Assembly (NCBI GenBank): GCA_036566745.1
Contig: DATCVR010000065.1
Location: 1 to 34,306, forward strand
Direction: 5' to 3'
DNA length: 34,306 nt
Source: DATCVR01 sp036566745
GTDB taxonomy: Bacteria > Actinomycetota > Actinomycetes > Jiangellales > Jiangellaceae
Every line of letters begins with the position of its first letter. Within the stretch, counting starts at the first letter, position 1. The translations under genes and the position numbers were made by a program. This document shows, in pieces, positions 6,349 to 15,541 of the stretch. Below the pieces are notes generated by a model that was not told where the DNA came from, ran no database searches, and saw only the letters and a list, made by a program, of their open reading frames with translations.

Positions 6349-8653
6349 CGTCGGGGCTGCGGACGGGGCGCTCGACCTCCCCGAGCGCGATGTCGTAGGC
6401 GGGATCGTTCCAGTAGTCGGCGTGGCCCTTGACCGGCTGGTCGAGGGCCGGCGGGTCGATCAGGCGGCGGTCGACGCGCGGCGCCGGTGTGGTGGGCGGC
6501 TCGAGGGCCCACGATCCGATCGGGTCGGTGTCGCGGTAGAGGTTGCGCCATCGGCCGCCGGCGCGTTCGGTCACCGTGCGAGCCTCGGCCAGGCCCAGAT
6601 AGGCGGGGAAGAACCGCGCGTACAGGCGCCGCAGCGGGGACCCGGCGGTGATCACCGAGACGCGCTCCGCCACCTGCTCGGGCAGCTGCAGGACCGCCGC
6701 GGCGGCCAGCACCGATCCCTGCGAGTGTCCCGACACCACGACCTCGGCGTCCGGGGCCTTCGCGAGCATCGTGATCCGCGCGGTGAGATCGGCCACCGCG
6801 CGTTCGCCGTACGACGGTGGCGCCAGCGGGTGCGCGGCGCGCGGCCAGAAGCTGCCCACGTCCCACAGGATGCCGACCGATCGCCGCAGCGTGGGGTTGC
6901 GGGCGCTGCTCCACGCCAGCGCCACCATGCCGAGTGCGAACAGGCCCATCAGCCAGGTGCCGAACGCGGTGAACGTCGACAGTGGCGGATCTTGGACGAA
7001 GCGCCAGTTGTCCTCGCCTGCCGCGTACACCCCCAGCCCGACCAGCAGGATCACACCGGACGCGAGGACGATGCGGCCGATCACCCGGCCGACACCGTCG
7101 GTGACCGAGGCCAGGGCGATCGCGGTGGCGACCCGCCGCACGAGCGGATCGCCCGGGCCGTGGGCGGGAGACTCCGCGGGATGGTCGCGAAGCACCTCGG
7201 CCGACAGCGGGGCGATCCGGGAGCGGACGCCCCATGCCACGGTGGCCAGGATCACGAGCAGGGCGACGAAGATGACACTCGCGGCGGCGCCGGCCCACGC
7301 GAACGACGGCGGCACCACCATCGGCCACTCCGCGTTCGCAGCGGCGAGGCGGGTCGCGAACGGCAGCGCCTCGTCCTGGACGATCCGCTGGGTGGCCGCC
7401 ACCTCCGCCGCGGCGCTCACCTGGCTGAGCACCGGATACCCCAGCAGGCCCGCCACCCGGTAGGTGATGCCGGCCGAGAACCCTCCGGCGACCAGGAACG
7501 CGATGGTCGCCACCGCCGGAGCGCCGAGCCCGCGCATCGCCACGTGGAACCCGCCCTCGCCCTGAGTCCACGGCCGCTGTGACAGCACGGCCAGGAGCAG
7601 CGCGAACAGGAGCACGAGCTCGCCCACGAACACCGCGAGGATCGCCGGGCGGGCTCCGGGCAGGCGCCACTCCGGCTCCCACGCGCCGTGGTCGACCAGC
7701 GAGTAGACCGTGGCGACCACGAGCACCGCGATCGCCGCGCGGCGGGCGAGGTTCGCCGTGCCCAGCCGTCTCGCCGGGCGCCCGGTCGCCGCCTCGGTCG
7801 CGACCAGGACGACGGCGAACCCGAGGACGCCGAGCCCGGCCAGGCAGATCGTCACGCCCAGCACCTGGTCGGCGCCGGAAGCGGCCAGCCGCGTCGCGGG
7901 CCACGCCACCAGCGCGGCGAGCAGGGCCGTGGCGGCGGCGACGTGGGCGGTGCGCAAGGACGCGAGGCCGGGGTTGCCGCGCCAGAAGCTCGTCCTCGTC
8001 AGGGGCTGCTCGTCGGCGCGAGCCACCGCGACCTCGGGCTCGGCGGCCGTCTGGCGCAGCGTCCCCCGCCCGAGCAACCCCACGGCCAGCACCACCAGCA
8101 GCGGCACGAGCGAGGAGATGACGACGCGCACGCCGGGCTGGGCGAGGAAACCGTCGGCGAGCGCTCCGGCCAGCGCGGAGTCGTCGGCGCAGCCGGCCTG
8201 TCCGGCGCACTGCCAGCCGATCAGGTCGACAGCCGACTGCACGGCCGTGAGCAGCAAGGTCAACGTCAGGCCGAGCCCGAGGAGGCGGAGCAGCGACGCG
8301 GACGCGCGCCCGGCCAGCGCCTGCCGGCGGTGTGCGCCGACCGGTATCGCCGGCAGCATCCAGTGCGCGAGGTTCGCGAGCATGAACGGCAGAAGCAGCA
8401 ACCACGCGGCCCGGGCCGCCGGCCCGGAGGTGAGGCGGCCCCAGCTGTAGGCCTCGAGCCGGCTCCCGGACGCCAGATCGGCCGAGCGCCCGCCTGGGTA
8501 CCACCGCCGATAGAAGCCGGCCCGGGCGTCGCCGGCGACCCGCCGGAGCAGCGGATGAGCGAGCACCGCTTCGGGGCTGGTGCCGCTGACGCCGTGGACG
8601 CGCAGCTCGGTGCGACCGTCCGTGCCCGTGTCGATGCTCTCGTCGGCCACCAT
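6341..8653 (-). CDS. Polytopic membrane protein with split alpha/beta-hydrolase (lipase-like) domain
   Basis: 770 aa. ATG 8653 is preceded by GGAGG on the minus strand; the frame stays open further upstream, but that part overlaps the divergent promoter region. The N-terminus carries ELRVHGVSGTSPE, which looks like the first strand and oxyanion region of an alpha/beta hydrolase. About eleven hydrophobic segments follow (roughly residues 60-600). The C-terminal part carries the nucleophile elbow GHSQGS (Ser about 644), then YRDTDPIG and GHADYW, good candidates for the acid and histidine of the triad. The hydrolase core therefore appears split around a large membrane domain. Similar membrane hydrolases occur in actinobacteria as uncharacterised proteins; substrate unknown, lipids are a guess. 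Divergent from the M28 peptidase, convergent with katA. Confidence 0.75.
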   Translation of the reverse strand: MVADESIDTGTDGRTELRVHGVSGTSPEAVLAHPLLRRVAGDARAGFYRRWYPGGRSADLASGSRLEAYSWGRLTSGPAARAAWLLLLPFMLANLAHWMLPAIPVGAHRRQALAGRASASLLRLLGLGLTLTLLLTAVQSAVDLIGWQCAGQAGCADDSALAGALADGFLAQPGVRVVISSLVPLLVVLAVGLLGRGTLRQTAAEPEVAVARADEQPLTRTSFWRGNPGLASLRTAHVAAATALLAALVAWPATRLAASGADQVLGVTICLAGLGVLGFAVVLVATEAATGRPARRLGTANLARRAAIAVLVVATVYSLVDHGAWEPEWRLPGARPAILAVFVGELVLLFALLLAVLSQRPWTQGEGGFHVAMRGLGAPAVATIAFLVAGGFSAGITYRVAGLLGYPVLSQVSAAAEVAATQRIVQDEALPFATRLAAANAEWPMVVPPSFAWAGAAASVIFVALLVILATVAWGVRSRIAPLSAEVLRDHPAESPAHGPGDPLVRRVATAIALASVTDGVGRVIGRIVLASGVILLVGLGVYAAGEDNWRFVQDPPLSTFTAFGTWLMGLFALGMVALAWSSARNPTLRRSVGILWDVGSFWPRAAHPLAPPSYGERAVADLTARITMLAKAPDAEVVVSGHSQGSVLAAAAVLQLPEQVAERVSVITAGSPLRRLYARFFPAYLGLAEARTVTERAGGRWRNLYRDTDPIGSWALEPPTTPAPRVDRRLIDPPALDQPVKGHADYWNDPAYDIALGEVERPVRSPDAG

Positions 8654-8873
8654 CGCCCAGCCTCCGCGTCGTGGTGTTACCGACCTTTGTACCGTCGATC
8701 TTGGAGAAGGTGAGGTGCCACGCGGCAATTCGTCCGGTCTGCGGCCACACGCCGCCACGTCGGCGGACACCGCGTTCCGGCGAGTTGGTTCCGCGCGGCC
8801 CTCCGCGGGCGTACTGTCCGCGCTTGTGGGGCAATTCAGCTCTATATCAGGACGATTTGACCGGGGAGCCGAG

Positions 8874-10409
8874 ATGAGACGGAAAGCAGCATGGGCCGCG
8901 GGAACCGCGGCCGTGACCGTTCTTGCCGTTGCGCCGTTCGCGACGGCCGCGAAGCCGACTGACAGCACCGAGCTGCGCAACGCCGTGACGTCTGCCGGGA
9001 TCCTGGAGCACCTGGAGGCGCTGCAGGACATCGCCGACGCGAACGGCGGCACCCGCGCGTCCGGTACGCCCGGATACGACGCCTCGCTGGAGTACGTGCA
9101 GTCCCAGCTCGAAGCGGCCGGATACCAGACCACCGTGCAGCCGTTCCTCTTCAACACCTTCGAGGAGCTGGCGCCGCCGGAGTTCGAGCAGACGTCGCCG
9201 AATCCCACGGTCTACGCCGAGGCCGACGACTTCTTCACCATGGAGTACTCGGGCAGCGGCGACGTGACCGGCACGCTGGTTCCGACCAACGACGTCCTGA
9301 TCCCGCCGCCGTCGGCGCCCGGCTCGACCAGCGGGTGCGAGGCGGCCGACTTCGTCGCGGCCTCGCCGACCGAGCCGCAAGTCGCGCTGGTCCAGCGCGG
9401 TACCTGCACCTTCGACGAGAAGGCGATCAACGCGCAGAACGCCGGGTACGACGCCGTCGTGATCTTCAACGAGGGCCAGGAAGGCCGCACGGAGACTCTC
9501 AGCGGCACGCTCGGCGCGGAGACCCAGGTCACCATCCCGGTGCTCGGCTCGAGCTTCGCCGTGGGCGAGGACCTCTACGGCCTGACCCAGGCCGGCCCGG
9601 TGACTGTGCACGTGATGACGTCGACGCTGATCACCCTCGACGTCCCCACCGCCAACCTGCTCGCCACCACGGGCGAGGGGCGCAGCGATCGGCAGGTCGT
9701 GCTCGGAGCGCACCTCGACTCGGTCGCGGCCGGCGAGGGGATCAACGACAACGGGTCCGGCTCCGCCCAGAACCTCGAGATCGCGTTGCAGATGGCCGCG
9801 CTCGACATCACCCCGCGCAACCAGGTCGTCTTCGCGTGGTGGGGCGCCGAGGAGTCCGGCCTGATCGGGTCGCAGTTCTACGTCGACTCGCTCACCGCCC
9901 GGCAGATCAAGAACACCGCCGTGAACCTCAACTTCGACATGGTCGGCTCGCCGAACTACGTCCGGTTCGTGTACGACGGTGACGCCTCCGACACGGCGTC
10001 GCTCGGGTCCACCGGGTCCGGGGTCGTCGAGGACGTCTTCAACGACTACTTCGCCGGCCAGGCCCTCGAAGCGGAGCCGACCGCGTTCGACGGCCGCTCC
10101 GACTACGACGCGTTCATCAACGTCGGCATCCCGGCCGGAGGGCTGTTCACCGGTGCCGAGGGCGTCAAGACCGCCGAGCAGGCCGCGATCTACGGCGGCA
10201 CGGCCGGTCTCGCCTACGACCCGTGCTACCACCAGGAGTGCGACGACATCACCAACCTCTCCCAGCAGGCGCTGGACGAGATGTCGGACGCCGCGGCACA
10301 CGCGACGCTGACATTCGCCATGACGACGTCGGCCATCGAGGGCACCGACAAGGGCACTGCCACCGGCCAGTCCGAGTCGATGTTCCGCGGTTCCCACCTG
10401 CAGCGCTGA
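8874..10409 (+). CDS. Secreted M28-family zinc aminopeptidase with PA domain
   Basis: 511 aa. ATG 8874 follows GGGGAG at 8863-8868; the frame is open upstream but a clear Sec signal peptide begins here (MRRKAAWAAG..., hydrophobic to about residue 22, cleavage near ATAA). A protease-associated insert occupies about residues 110-245 (ALVQRGTCTFDEKAINAQNAG). The peptidase domain has the full two-zinc set: His280 and Asp282 (GAHLDS), Asp292 (INDNGSG), Glu326/Glu327 (GAEESG, catalytic base then ligand), Asp355 (NFDMVGS) and His453 (CYHQECDD). This matches secreted leucine-type aminopeptidases of Streptomyces. It probably acts outside the cell in peptide scavenging. A GC-rich stem-loop lies 30 nt after the stop. 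The 220-nt upstream gap shared with the divergent hydrolase must hold both promoters; I could not assign a clear -35/-10 pair. Confidence 0.93.
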   Translation: MRRKAAWAAGTAAVTVLAVAPFATAAKPTDSTELRNAVTSAGILEHLEALQDIADANGGTRASGTPGYDASLEYVQSQLEAAGYQTTVQPFLFNTFEELAPPEFEQTSPNPTVYAEADDFFTMEYSGSGDVTGTLVPTNDVLIPPPSAPGSTSGCEAADFVAASPTEPQVALVQRGTCTFDEKAINAQNAGYDAVVIFNEGQEGRTETLSGTLGAETQVTIPVLGSSFAVGEDLYGLTQAGPVTVHVMTSTLITLDVPTANLLATTGEGRSDRQVVLGAHLDSVAAGEGINDNGSGSAQNLEIALQMAALDITPRNQVVFAWWGAEESGLIGSQFYVDSLTARQIKNTAVNLNFDMVGSPNYVRFVYDGDASDTASLGSTGSGVVEDVFNDYFAGQALEAEPTAFDGRSDYDAFINVGIPAGGLFTGAEGVKTAEQAAIYGGTAGLAYDPCYHQECDDITNLSQQALDEMSDAAAHATLTFAMTTSAIEGTDKGTATGQSESMFRGSHLQR

Positions 10410-10439
10410 CCGCCGCCGACCACCGCCTCACCATCGCAG

Positions 10440-10471
10440 CCGGTCGCCCCGCCACGCGGCGGGGTGGCCGG
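10440..10471 (+). terminator. GC-rich stem-loop after the M28 peptidase gene
   Basis: CCGGTCGCCCCGCC (10440-10453) pairs with GGCGGGGTGGCCGG (10458-10471) with only two weak positions, around a 4-nt loop. It lies 30 nt after the peptidase stop. No T-tract, so an intrinsic terminator of the GC-hairpin type is inferred. Confidence 0.55.
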
Positions 10472-10574
10472 CTCGGTGCGGCGACCCCCGGCCCCGCGCC
10501 GCGCCGGCACCACGTCCGGGCGGACGTGCGGCACCGACACCAGGTGTGGGTGCGGGCACCGCGGCCGGTCTTGC

Positions 10575-10580
10575 GACAAT
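10575..10580 (+). promoter_or_regulatory. Putative -10 box for a leaderless hemL transcript
   Basis: GACAAT ends six bases before the hemL GTG (10587), and no Shine-Dalgarno sequence precedes that GTG. The identical hexamer stands seven bases before the menD GTG. No convincing -35 is seen. Confidence 0.45.
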
Positions 10581-10586
10581 GGCGCG

Positions 10587-11915
10587 GTGACCTATCCGTA
10601 CGAAGCGCCGCAGAGTGCGGCCCTGTTCGAGCGCGCCCGAGCCGTGACCCCGGGCGGGGTGAACTCACCCGTGCGCGCGTTCCGAGCCGTGGGCGGCACG
10701 CCGCGCTTCGTCCAGCGGGCGTCCGGGCCCTACCTGTACGACGCCGACGGCCGCGAATACGTCGACCTGGTGTGCTCGTGGGGCCCGATGATCCTCGGCC
10801 ACGCCCACCCCGAGGTGGTCGACGCCGTCCAGCGCCGCGTGGCCCTCGGCACGTCCTACGGAACCCCCACCGAGCCCGAGGTCGAGCTGGCCGAGGAGAT
10901 CGTCGCCCGCACCGGCGTCGACCAGGTCAGGCTGGTCTCCAGCGGCACCGAGGCGACCATGAGCGCCATCCGGCTGGCCCGGGGCGCCACCGGCCGCAGC
11001 GCGGTGGTGAAGTTCGCCGGTCACTACCACGGCCACGTCGACGCGCTGCTGGCCGCGGCGGGCAGCGGGGTGGCGACCTTCGCGTTGCCCGACACCCCCG
11101 GCGTCACCGGTGCCTCCGCCGCCGACACCATCGTGCTGCCGTACAACGACCGCGACGCCGTCACCGCCGCCTTCGCCGAGCACGGCGCCCGAATCGCCTG
11201 CGTGATCGCCGAGGCGGCGGCCGGCAACATGGGCGCCGTCGCGCCGGCCGAGGGCTTCAACGCCTTCCTGCGCGACACTGCCCACGCCCACGGCGCGCTG
11301 CTCGTCCTCGACGAGGTCATGACCGGCTTCCGGGTCTCGCGCTCGGGCTGGTTCGGGCTCGACGGCGTGTCGGCCGACGTCACGACGTTCGGCAAGGTGA
11401 TGGGCGGTGGTTTCCCAGCTGCGGCGTTCGGCGGCCGCTCGGAGCTCATGGAGCTGCTCGCGCCGAGCGGCCCGGTCTATCAGGCGGGCACGCTGTCGGG
11501 TAACCCCGTGGCCACCACCGCCGGGCTGACCACGCTCCGGCTGGCCGACGACGACGTCTACGCGCGGCTGGACCACACGGCGGCGACCATCGTCTCGCTG
11601 GTCGCCAAGGCGCTCCACGAGGCCGGGGTGCCGCACGTCGCGCAGTTCGCCGGAAACCTCTTCAGCGTGTTCTTCGTCGACCCCGACGAGACCGATGCGG
11701 TGACCGACTTCGCCGCCGCCAAGCGCACCGACGCGGCGCGGTTCACCGCGTTCTTCCAGGCGATGCTGGCCGGAGGGGTCTACCTGCCGCCGTCGGCGTT
11801 CGAGGCGTGGTTCGTCAGTGCGGCCCACGACGACGCCGCGCTCGAGCGCATCGCGGCCGCGCTGCCGGCCGCTGCCGCAGCCGCCGCCGCAGTGACCACG
11901 GAGGAGAGCTCGTGA
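10587..11915 (+). CDS. hemL: Glutamate-1-semialdehyde 2,1-aminomutase
   Basis: 442 aa. Converts glutamate-1-semialdehyde to 5-aminolevulinate, the substrate of HemB, using PLP in the cytoplasm. GTG 10587 starts the conserved N-terminus (LFERARAVTPGGVNSPVRAF). Other family motifs are VSSGTEATMSAIRLAR (phosphate binding), FAGHYHGHVDALL, LVLDEVMTGFR and the PLP lysine K270 in TTFGKVMGGGFP. An Ala-rich tail ends the protein. Its presence implies the C5 (glutamyl-tRNA) route to heme. First gene of an operon running to ccsA: its TGA (11913-11915) overlaps the GTG of the phosphatase. Probably transcribed as a leaderless mRNA. Confidence 0.96.
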   Translation: MTYPYEAPQSAALFERARAVTPGGVNSPVRAFRAVGGTPRFVQRASGPYLYDADGREYVDLVCSWGPMILGHAHPEVVDAVQRRVALGTSYGTPTEPEVELAEEIVARTGVDQVRLVSSGTEATMSAIRLARGATGRSAVVKFAGHYHGHVDALLAAAGSGVATFALPDTPGVTGASAADTIVLPYNDRDAVTAAFAEHGARIACVIAEAAAGNMGAVAPAEGFNAFLRDTAHAHGALLVLDEVMTGFRVSRSGWFGLDGVSADVTTFGKVMGGGFPAAAFGGRSELMELLAPSGPVYQAGTLSGNPVATTAGLTTLRLADDDVYARLDHTAATIVSLVAKALHEAGVPHVAQFAGNLFSVFFVDPDETDAVTDFAAAKRTDAARFTAFFQAMLAGGVYLPPSAFEAWFVSAAHDDAALERIAAALPAAAAAAAAVTTEESS

Positions 11916-12559
11916 GCAGGACGACGAAGGTTCATCTGCTGCGCCACGGCGAGGTCCACAACCCGGCCGGCGTGCTCTACGGCCGGCTTCCCGAGTACCA
12001 CCTCTCCGAACGCGGGCACGCGATGGCGGCGCGGGTGGCCGAGGTGGTGGCCGACCGCGACATCACCACGCTCGTCACCTCGCCGCTGGAACGCGCCCGC
12101 GAGACGATGGCGCCGGTCTCGGCCGCGCTCGGGCTCGAACCGTCGACGGACGAGCGGCTGATCGAGGCCGCCAACGTGTTCGAGGGACTGACGTTCGGCG
12201 TGGGCGACGGCTCGCTGCGCCGGCCCGCGCACTGGAAGCACCTGCGCAACCCGTTCCGGCCGTCGTGGGGCGAGCCGTACACCGAGGTGGTGGCGCGGAT
12301 GCGGGCCGCGCTCGACGACGCCGCCCGGGCCGCGGCCGGGCACGAAGCCCTGATGGTGTCCCACCAGCTGCCGATCTGGATCGTGCGCAGCGCGGTCGAG
12401 GGACGCCGGCTCTGGCACGACCCGCGCAAGCGCGAGTGCGCCCTGGCCAGCCTCACCACTTTCACCTACGAGAACGGCGCGATCGTGACGGTCGCCTACA
12501 GCGAGCCGGCCGCCGACCTCCTCCCGGTGTCCGGCAAGCCGTTCGCGGCGGGCGCCTGA
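11912..12559 (+). CDS. Histidine phosphatase family protein (phosphoglycerate mutase-like)
   Basis: 215 aa. GTG 11912 overlaps the hemL stop by four bases and has GAGGAG at 11901-11906 inside hemL. The catalytic phosphohistidine motif is LLRHGEV near residue 9, with Arg in SPLERARETM and the second histidine in MVSHQLPIW. The family includes phosphoglycerate mutases, cobalamin and sugar phosphatases; substrate cannot be told here. The same gene lies between hemL and the thioredoxin gene in mycobacteria, so its place is conserved and a link to heme or cytochrome maturation is possible but unproven. It ends at TGA 12557-12559, overlapping the next ATG by one base. Confidence 0.88.
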   Translation: MSRTTKVHLLRHGEVHNPAGVLYGRLPEYHLSERGHAMAARVAEVVADRDITTLVTSPLERARETMAPVSAALGLEPSTDERLIEAANVFEGLTFGVGDGSLRRPAHWKHLRNPFRPSWGEPYTEVVARMRAALDDAARAAAGHEALMVSHQLPIWIVRSAVEGRRLWHDPRKRECALASLTTFTYENGAIVTVAYSEPAADLLPVSGKPFAAGA

Positions 12560-13191
12560 TGCGCCGTCCCGACCGGGTCGTGGCCGCCGTGGCCGCCGTC
12601 GTGACCGCCGGCGCGGTCCTGGCCGGCTGTTCCGACGGCCAGGTCGGCCGCGGCGACACCGGCGGGCAGTCGGGATACATCGAGGGCGACGGCGTCGTGA
12701 CCACCATCGCGCCGCATGATCGCGAGGCCGCGCCGGCGTTCGCCGGTCCGTTGCTCGACGAGGGCGACTTCGACCTGGCCTCCGCACTCGGCGAGGTCGT
12801 GGTCGTCAACGTGTGGGGCTCGTGGTGCCCGCCGTGCCGCAATGAGGCGCCCGGCCTCCAGGCGGTGTACGACGAGCTCGCTCCCGAAGGGGTGCGCTTC
12901 GTCGGCGTCAACACCAAGGACGGCGAGACCGGCGCGAACGCCTTCGAGGACGAGTTCGGCATCACCTACCCGAGCGTGTTCGACCCCAAGGGCGAGGCGC
13001 TGCTGGCCTTCCGCGACACACTGCCTCCGGCGGCGATCCCGAGCACGCTCGTGATCGACCGCGAGGGCCGGATGGCCGCGCGGGTGATCGGCCCGATCGG
13101 CGAGGCGTCGCTGCGCGAGCTGGTCTCCGACATCGCTGCCGAGGATCCCACCGCGTCGACGCCGCCCCCCGAGGACGCATCCGCGCCGTGA
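12559..13191 (+). CDS. TlpA/ResA-like thioredoxin lipoprotein
   Basis: 210 aa, ATG 12559 within TGATG. Residues 1-24 are a lipoprotein signal with lipobox LAGC (Cys24), so the protein is anchored outside the membrane. The thioredoxin fold has the redox motif WCPPC (Cys90, Cys93) in NVWGSWCPPCRNEAPGL and the cis-Pro region PPAAIPSTLVID. It probably reduces the CXXCH haem-binding cysteines of apocytochrome c, taking electrons from CcdA encoded next. Linker residues about 25-60 are polar and Gly-rich, and the C-terminal tail is Pro/Ser/Thr-rich. Position between phosphatase and ccdA is the usual one in actinobacteria. Confidence 0.93.
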   Translation: MRRPDRVVAAVAAVVTAGAVLAGCSDGQVGRGDTGGQSGYIEGDGVVTTIAPHDREAAPAFAGPLLDEGDFDLASALGEVVVVNVWGSWCPPCRNEAPGLQAVYDELAPEGVRFVGVNTKDGETGANAFEDEFGITYPSVFDPKGEALLAFRDTLPPAAIPSTLVIDREGRMAARVIGPIGEASLRELVSDIAAEDPTASTPPPEDASAP

Positions 13192-13946
13192 GCACCGACG
13201 TGGGCGGCACCTTCGGCGAGACGGTGCTGAGTGGATCGCTGCTGGTGGCACTGCCGGTGGCGGTGCTGGCAGGGCTCGTGTCGTTCCTGTCGCCCTGCGT
13301 GCTGCCGCTCGTGCCCGGCTACCTCGGCTACGTCACCGGACTGTCGGGGGCCGACCTCGCCGACGGACGGCGCGGGCGGGTGGTGCTCGGCGCGGCGCTG
13401 TTCGTCCTGGGGTTCACGGTGGTGTTCGTCTCGTACGGTGCGCTGTTCGGCAGCCTCGGCGGGGTGCTGCGCGAGCACGCCGATCCGATCATGCGGGTCA
13501 TGGGAGTCGTGACGATCGCCCTCGGGCTGCTGTTCGCGGGATGGCTGCCCGGGCTCTCCCGCGAGTGGCGGGCCAGGGCGACCCCCGCCGTGGGGCTGGC
13601 CGGAGCGCCACTGCTGGGCGCGGTGTTCGGCCTCGGCTGGACGCCGTGCTTCGGGCCTACGCTGGCCGCGGTGCAGTTCTTGGCCTTCGACGAGGCCAGC
13701 GCCGGCCGGGGTGCGCTGCTGAGCGTGGCGTACTGCTTCGGGCTGGGCCTGCCGTTCCTCGTCGTGGCGGTGGCCTACCGTCGGTCGATGCGGGTGTTCC
13801 GGTGGGTCCGGCGGCACCAGCTGGTGGTGATGCGCGTCGGCGGGGTCATGCTCGTCGGGGTCGGGGTGTTGCTGGTGAGTGGCCTGTGGGGCGAGCTGGT
13901 GGCATCGATGCAGGGCTGGATCGGTGGATTCGAGGTGGCGGTGTGA
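13188..13946 (+). CDS. ccdA: Cytochrome c biogenesis protein CcdA (thiol-disulfide membrane carrier)
   Basis: 252 aa, GTG 13188 in a four-base overlap (GTGA) with the tlpA stop. Six transmembrane segments with the two redox-active cysteines typical of CcdA: Cys37 in SFLSPCVLPLVPGYLGYV and Cys154 in GLGWTPCFGPTL. It carries reducing equivalents from cytoplasmic thioredoxin across the membrane to the lipoprotein TlpA. The C-terminal half has a basic loop (RRSMRVFRWVRRH) and a final membrane helix. The stop at 13944-13946 overlaps the resB start (GTGTGA), so the genes are translationally coupled. Confidence 0.95.
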   Translation: MSTDVGGTFGETVLSGSLLVALPVAVLAGLVSFLSPCVLPLVPGYLGYVTGLSGADLADGRRGRVVLGAALFVLGFTVVFVSYGALFGSLGGVLREHADPIMRVMGVVTIALGLLFAGWLPGLSREWRARATPAVGLAGAPLLGAVFGLGWTPCFGPTLAAVQFLAFDEASAGRGALLSVAYCFGLGLPFLVVAVAYRRSMRVFRWVRRHQLVVMRVGGVMLVGVGVLLVSGLWGELVASMQGWIGGFEVAV

Positions 13947-15541
13947 CGACGACCCAGACGGATTCGCCGACGACGGGCGACTCGCGTCCTCCCGGGCTGT
14001 CGTGGCGTGAGCTGGGCCGATGGGCCTGGCGGCAGCTGACCTCGATGCGGGTGGCGCTGATCCTGCTCTTCCTGCTCGCGGTGGCTGCGATCCCAGGCTC
14101 GGTGATCCCGCAGACCGACATCAACCCGCTCCAGGTCAGCGAGTTCCGGGCACGCAACCCCGAGCTGTCGCAGTGGTACGACCGCCTCGGCCTGTTCGAC
14201 GTGTTCTCCGCTCCGTGGTTCGCGGCGATCTACCTGGCCTTGCTGGTGTCGCTGGTCGGGTGCATCCTGCCCCGGGCCTGGCAGCACTGGAAGGCGATGC
14301 GGGCCGAGCCGCCGCGGGCCCCGCGCCGGTTGTCCCGGATGCCGGCCCACCGTGAGGTCGAGGTCGACGCGTCGCCCGCCGAGGTGCTGGCCGCGGCCCG
14401 CTCCGAGCTGCGCGAGCGGCGGTTCCGGGTGGCGGCTCAGCGTGACGGCGACGACGCCGTGTCGGCCGAGGCCGGATACCTGCGCGAGACGGGCAATCTC
14501 GTCTTCCACGTCGCGCTCGTGGTGGTCCTGCTCGCGGTGGCGCTCGGCGGGCTGTTCGGATATCGCGCCACGGTTCTCGTCCCGGAGGGGTCGGGGTTCT
14601 CCAACTCGGTCATCCAGTTCGACAACCTCTCCTCGGGCCCGCTGTTCGACCCGGCCGACCTTCCGCCGTTCTCGCTGGACGTCGAGTCGTTCACGATGGA
14701 CTTCATCGACGACGGGCCGCAGCGCGGGGTGCCCGACGACTTCGAGGCGACGGTGCGTTTCGTGCCCGAGCCCGGTGCCGAGCCCGAGACCCGCACCATC
14801 CGGGTCAACGAGCCCCTGGACGTCGACGGCAGCCTGATCCACATCCTCAACCCGGGGTACGCGCCGGCGATCACCGTGCGCGCCCCGGACGAGACCGTGC
14901 TGTACGAGGGGCCGGTGCCGTTCCTGCCCCAGGACAACAGCTTCACCTCCAGCGGCGTGGTCAAGGTCGAGGTGCCGCCCGAGGTCGGCGACGATCTCGG
15001 CATCGAGGCGCTGTTCTTCCCCACGGCGGTCCTCGACGAGAACGGGCCGCGCTCGGTCTTCCCCGAGCCCCGCAACCCCGCGCTCTTCCTGACCGCGTAC
15101 CACGGCGACCTCGGCCTCGACGACGGCACGCCCCAGTCGGTCTACCGCCTCGACCGCGACGACCTGCAGCAGTTCCAGCAGGACGGTGAGCCGTTCCGGG
15201 CCGCGCTGGCCGTGGGCGAGACGGTCGAGCTGCCGGATGGTGCCGGATACGTGACGTTCGACGGCTACGTGACGTGGGTGAACTTCCAGGTCAGCCGCAA
15301 CTCCGGCAAGGAGGTCGCGCTGATCGGGGCGGTGGCGGCGGTCGCCGGGCTGATGTGCTCGCTGTACGTGCGGCGGCGTCGTGCGTGGGTTCGTGCTGGT
15401 GTGGGAGCCGATGGGCGTACGGTGGTCGAGGTCGCCGGGCTGCACCGCTCCGAGGGCGGCAACCTCGACGACGAGGTCGCCGCCATCACCGAGGGCGTGG
15501 TGCGCCGCCTCGGCGCGACGGAATCGACCAGGGAGAGCTGA
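13943..15541 (+). CDS. resB: Cytochrome c biogenesis protein ResB (Ccs1)
   Basis: 532 aa. GTG 13943 overlaps the ccdA stop. Three N-terminal membrane segments: residues about 32-55, 93-112 and 190-212 (LVFHVALVVVLLAVALGGLF). A large extracytoplasmic domain (about 215-455) follows, then a last membrane segment near residue 460 (VALIGAVAAVAGLMCSLYV) and a cytoplasmic tail. Together with CcsA it forms the System II heme export and ligation complex that attaches heme to apocytochrome c. The motif MRVALILLFLLAVAAIPGSV is characteristic of actinobacterial ResB. It ends at TGA 15539-15541, overlapping the ccsA ATG by one base. Confidence 0.94.
   Translation: MTTTQTDSPTTGDSRPPGLSWRELGRWAWRQLTSMRVALILLFLLAVAAIPGSVIPQTDINPLQVSEFRARNPELSQWYDRLGLFDVFSAPWFAAIYLALLVSLVGCILPRAWQHWKAMRAEPPRAPRRLSRMPAHREVEVDASPAEVLAAARSELRERRFRVAAQRDGDDAVSAEAGYLRETGNLVFHVALVVVLLAVALGGLFGYRATVLVPEGSGFSNSVIQFDNLSSGPLFDPADLPPFSLDVESFTMDFIDDGPQRGVPDDFEATVRFVPEPGAEPETRTIRVNEPLDVDGSLIHILNPGYAPAITVRAPDETVLYEGPVPFLPQDNSFTSSGVVKVEVPPEVGDDLGIEALFFPTAVLDENGPRSVFPEPRNPALFLTAYHGDLGLDDGTPQSVYRLDRDDLQQFQQDGEPFRAALAVGETVELPDGAGYVTFDGYVTWVNFQVSRNSGKEVALIGAVAAVAGLMCSLYVRRRRAWVRAGVGADGRTVVEVAGLHRSEGGNLDDEVAAITEGVVRRLGATESTRES

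Noticed and set aside
5895..8834. 979-aa minus-strand ORF across catalase end and the membrane hydrolase
   Set aside because: It is an Arg/Gly/Pro-rich shadow frame of the hydrolase gene, without membrane segments or motifs, and crosses the end of katA and the stem-loop.
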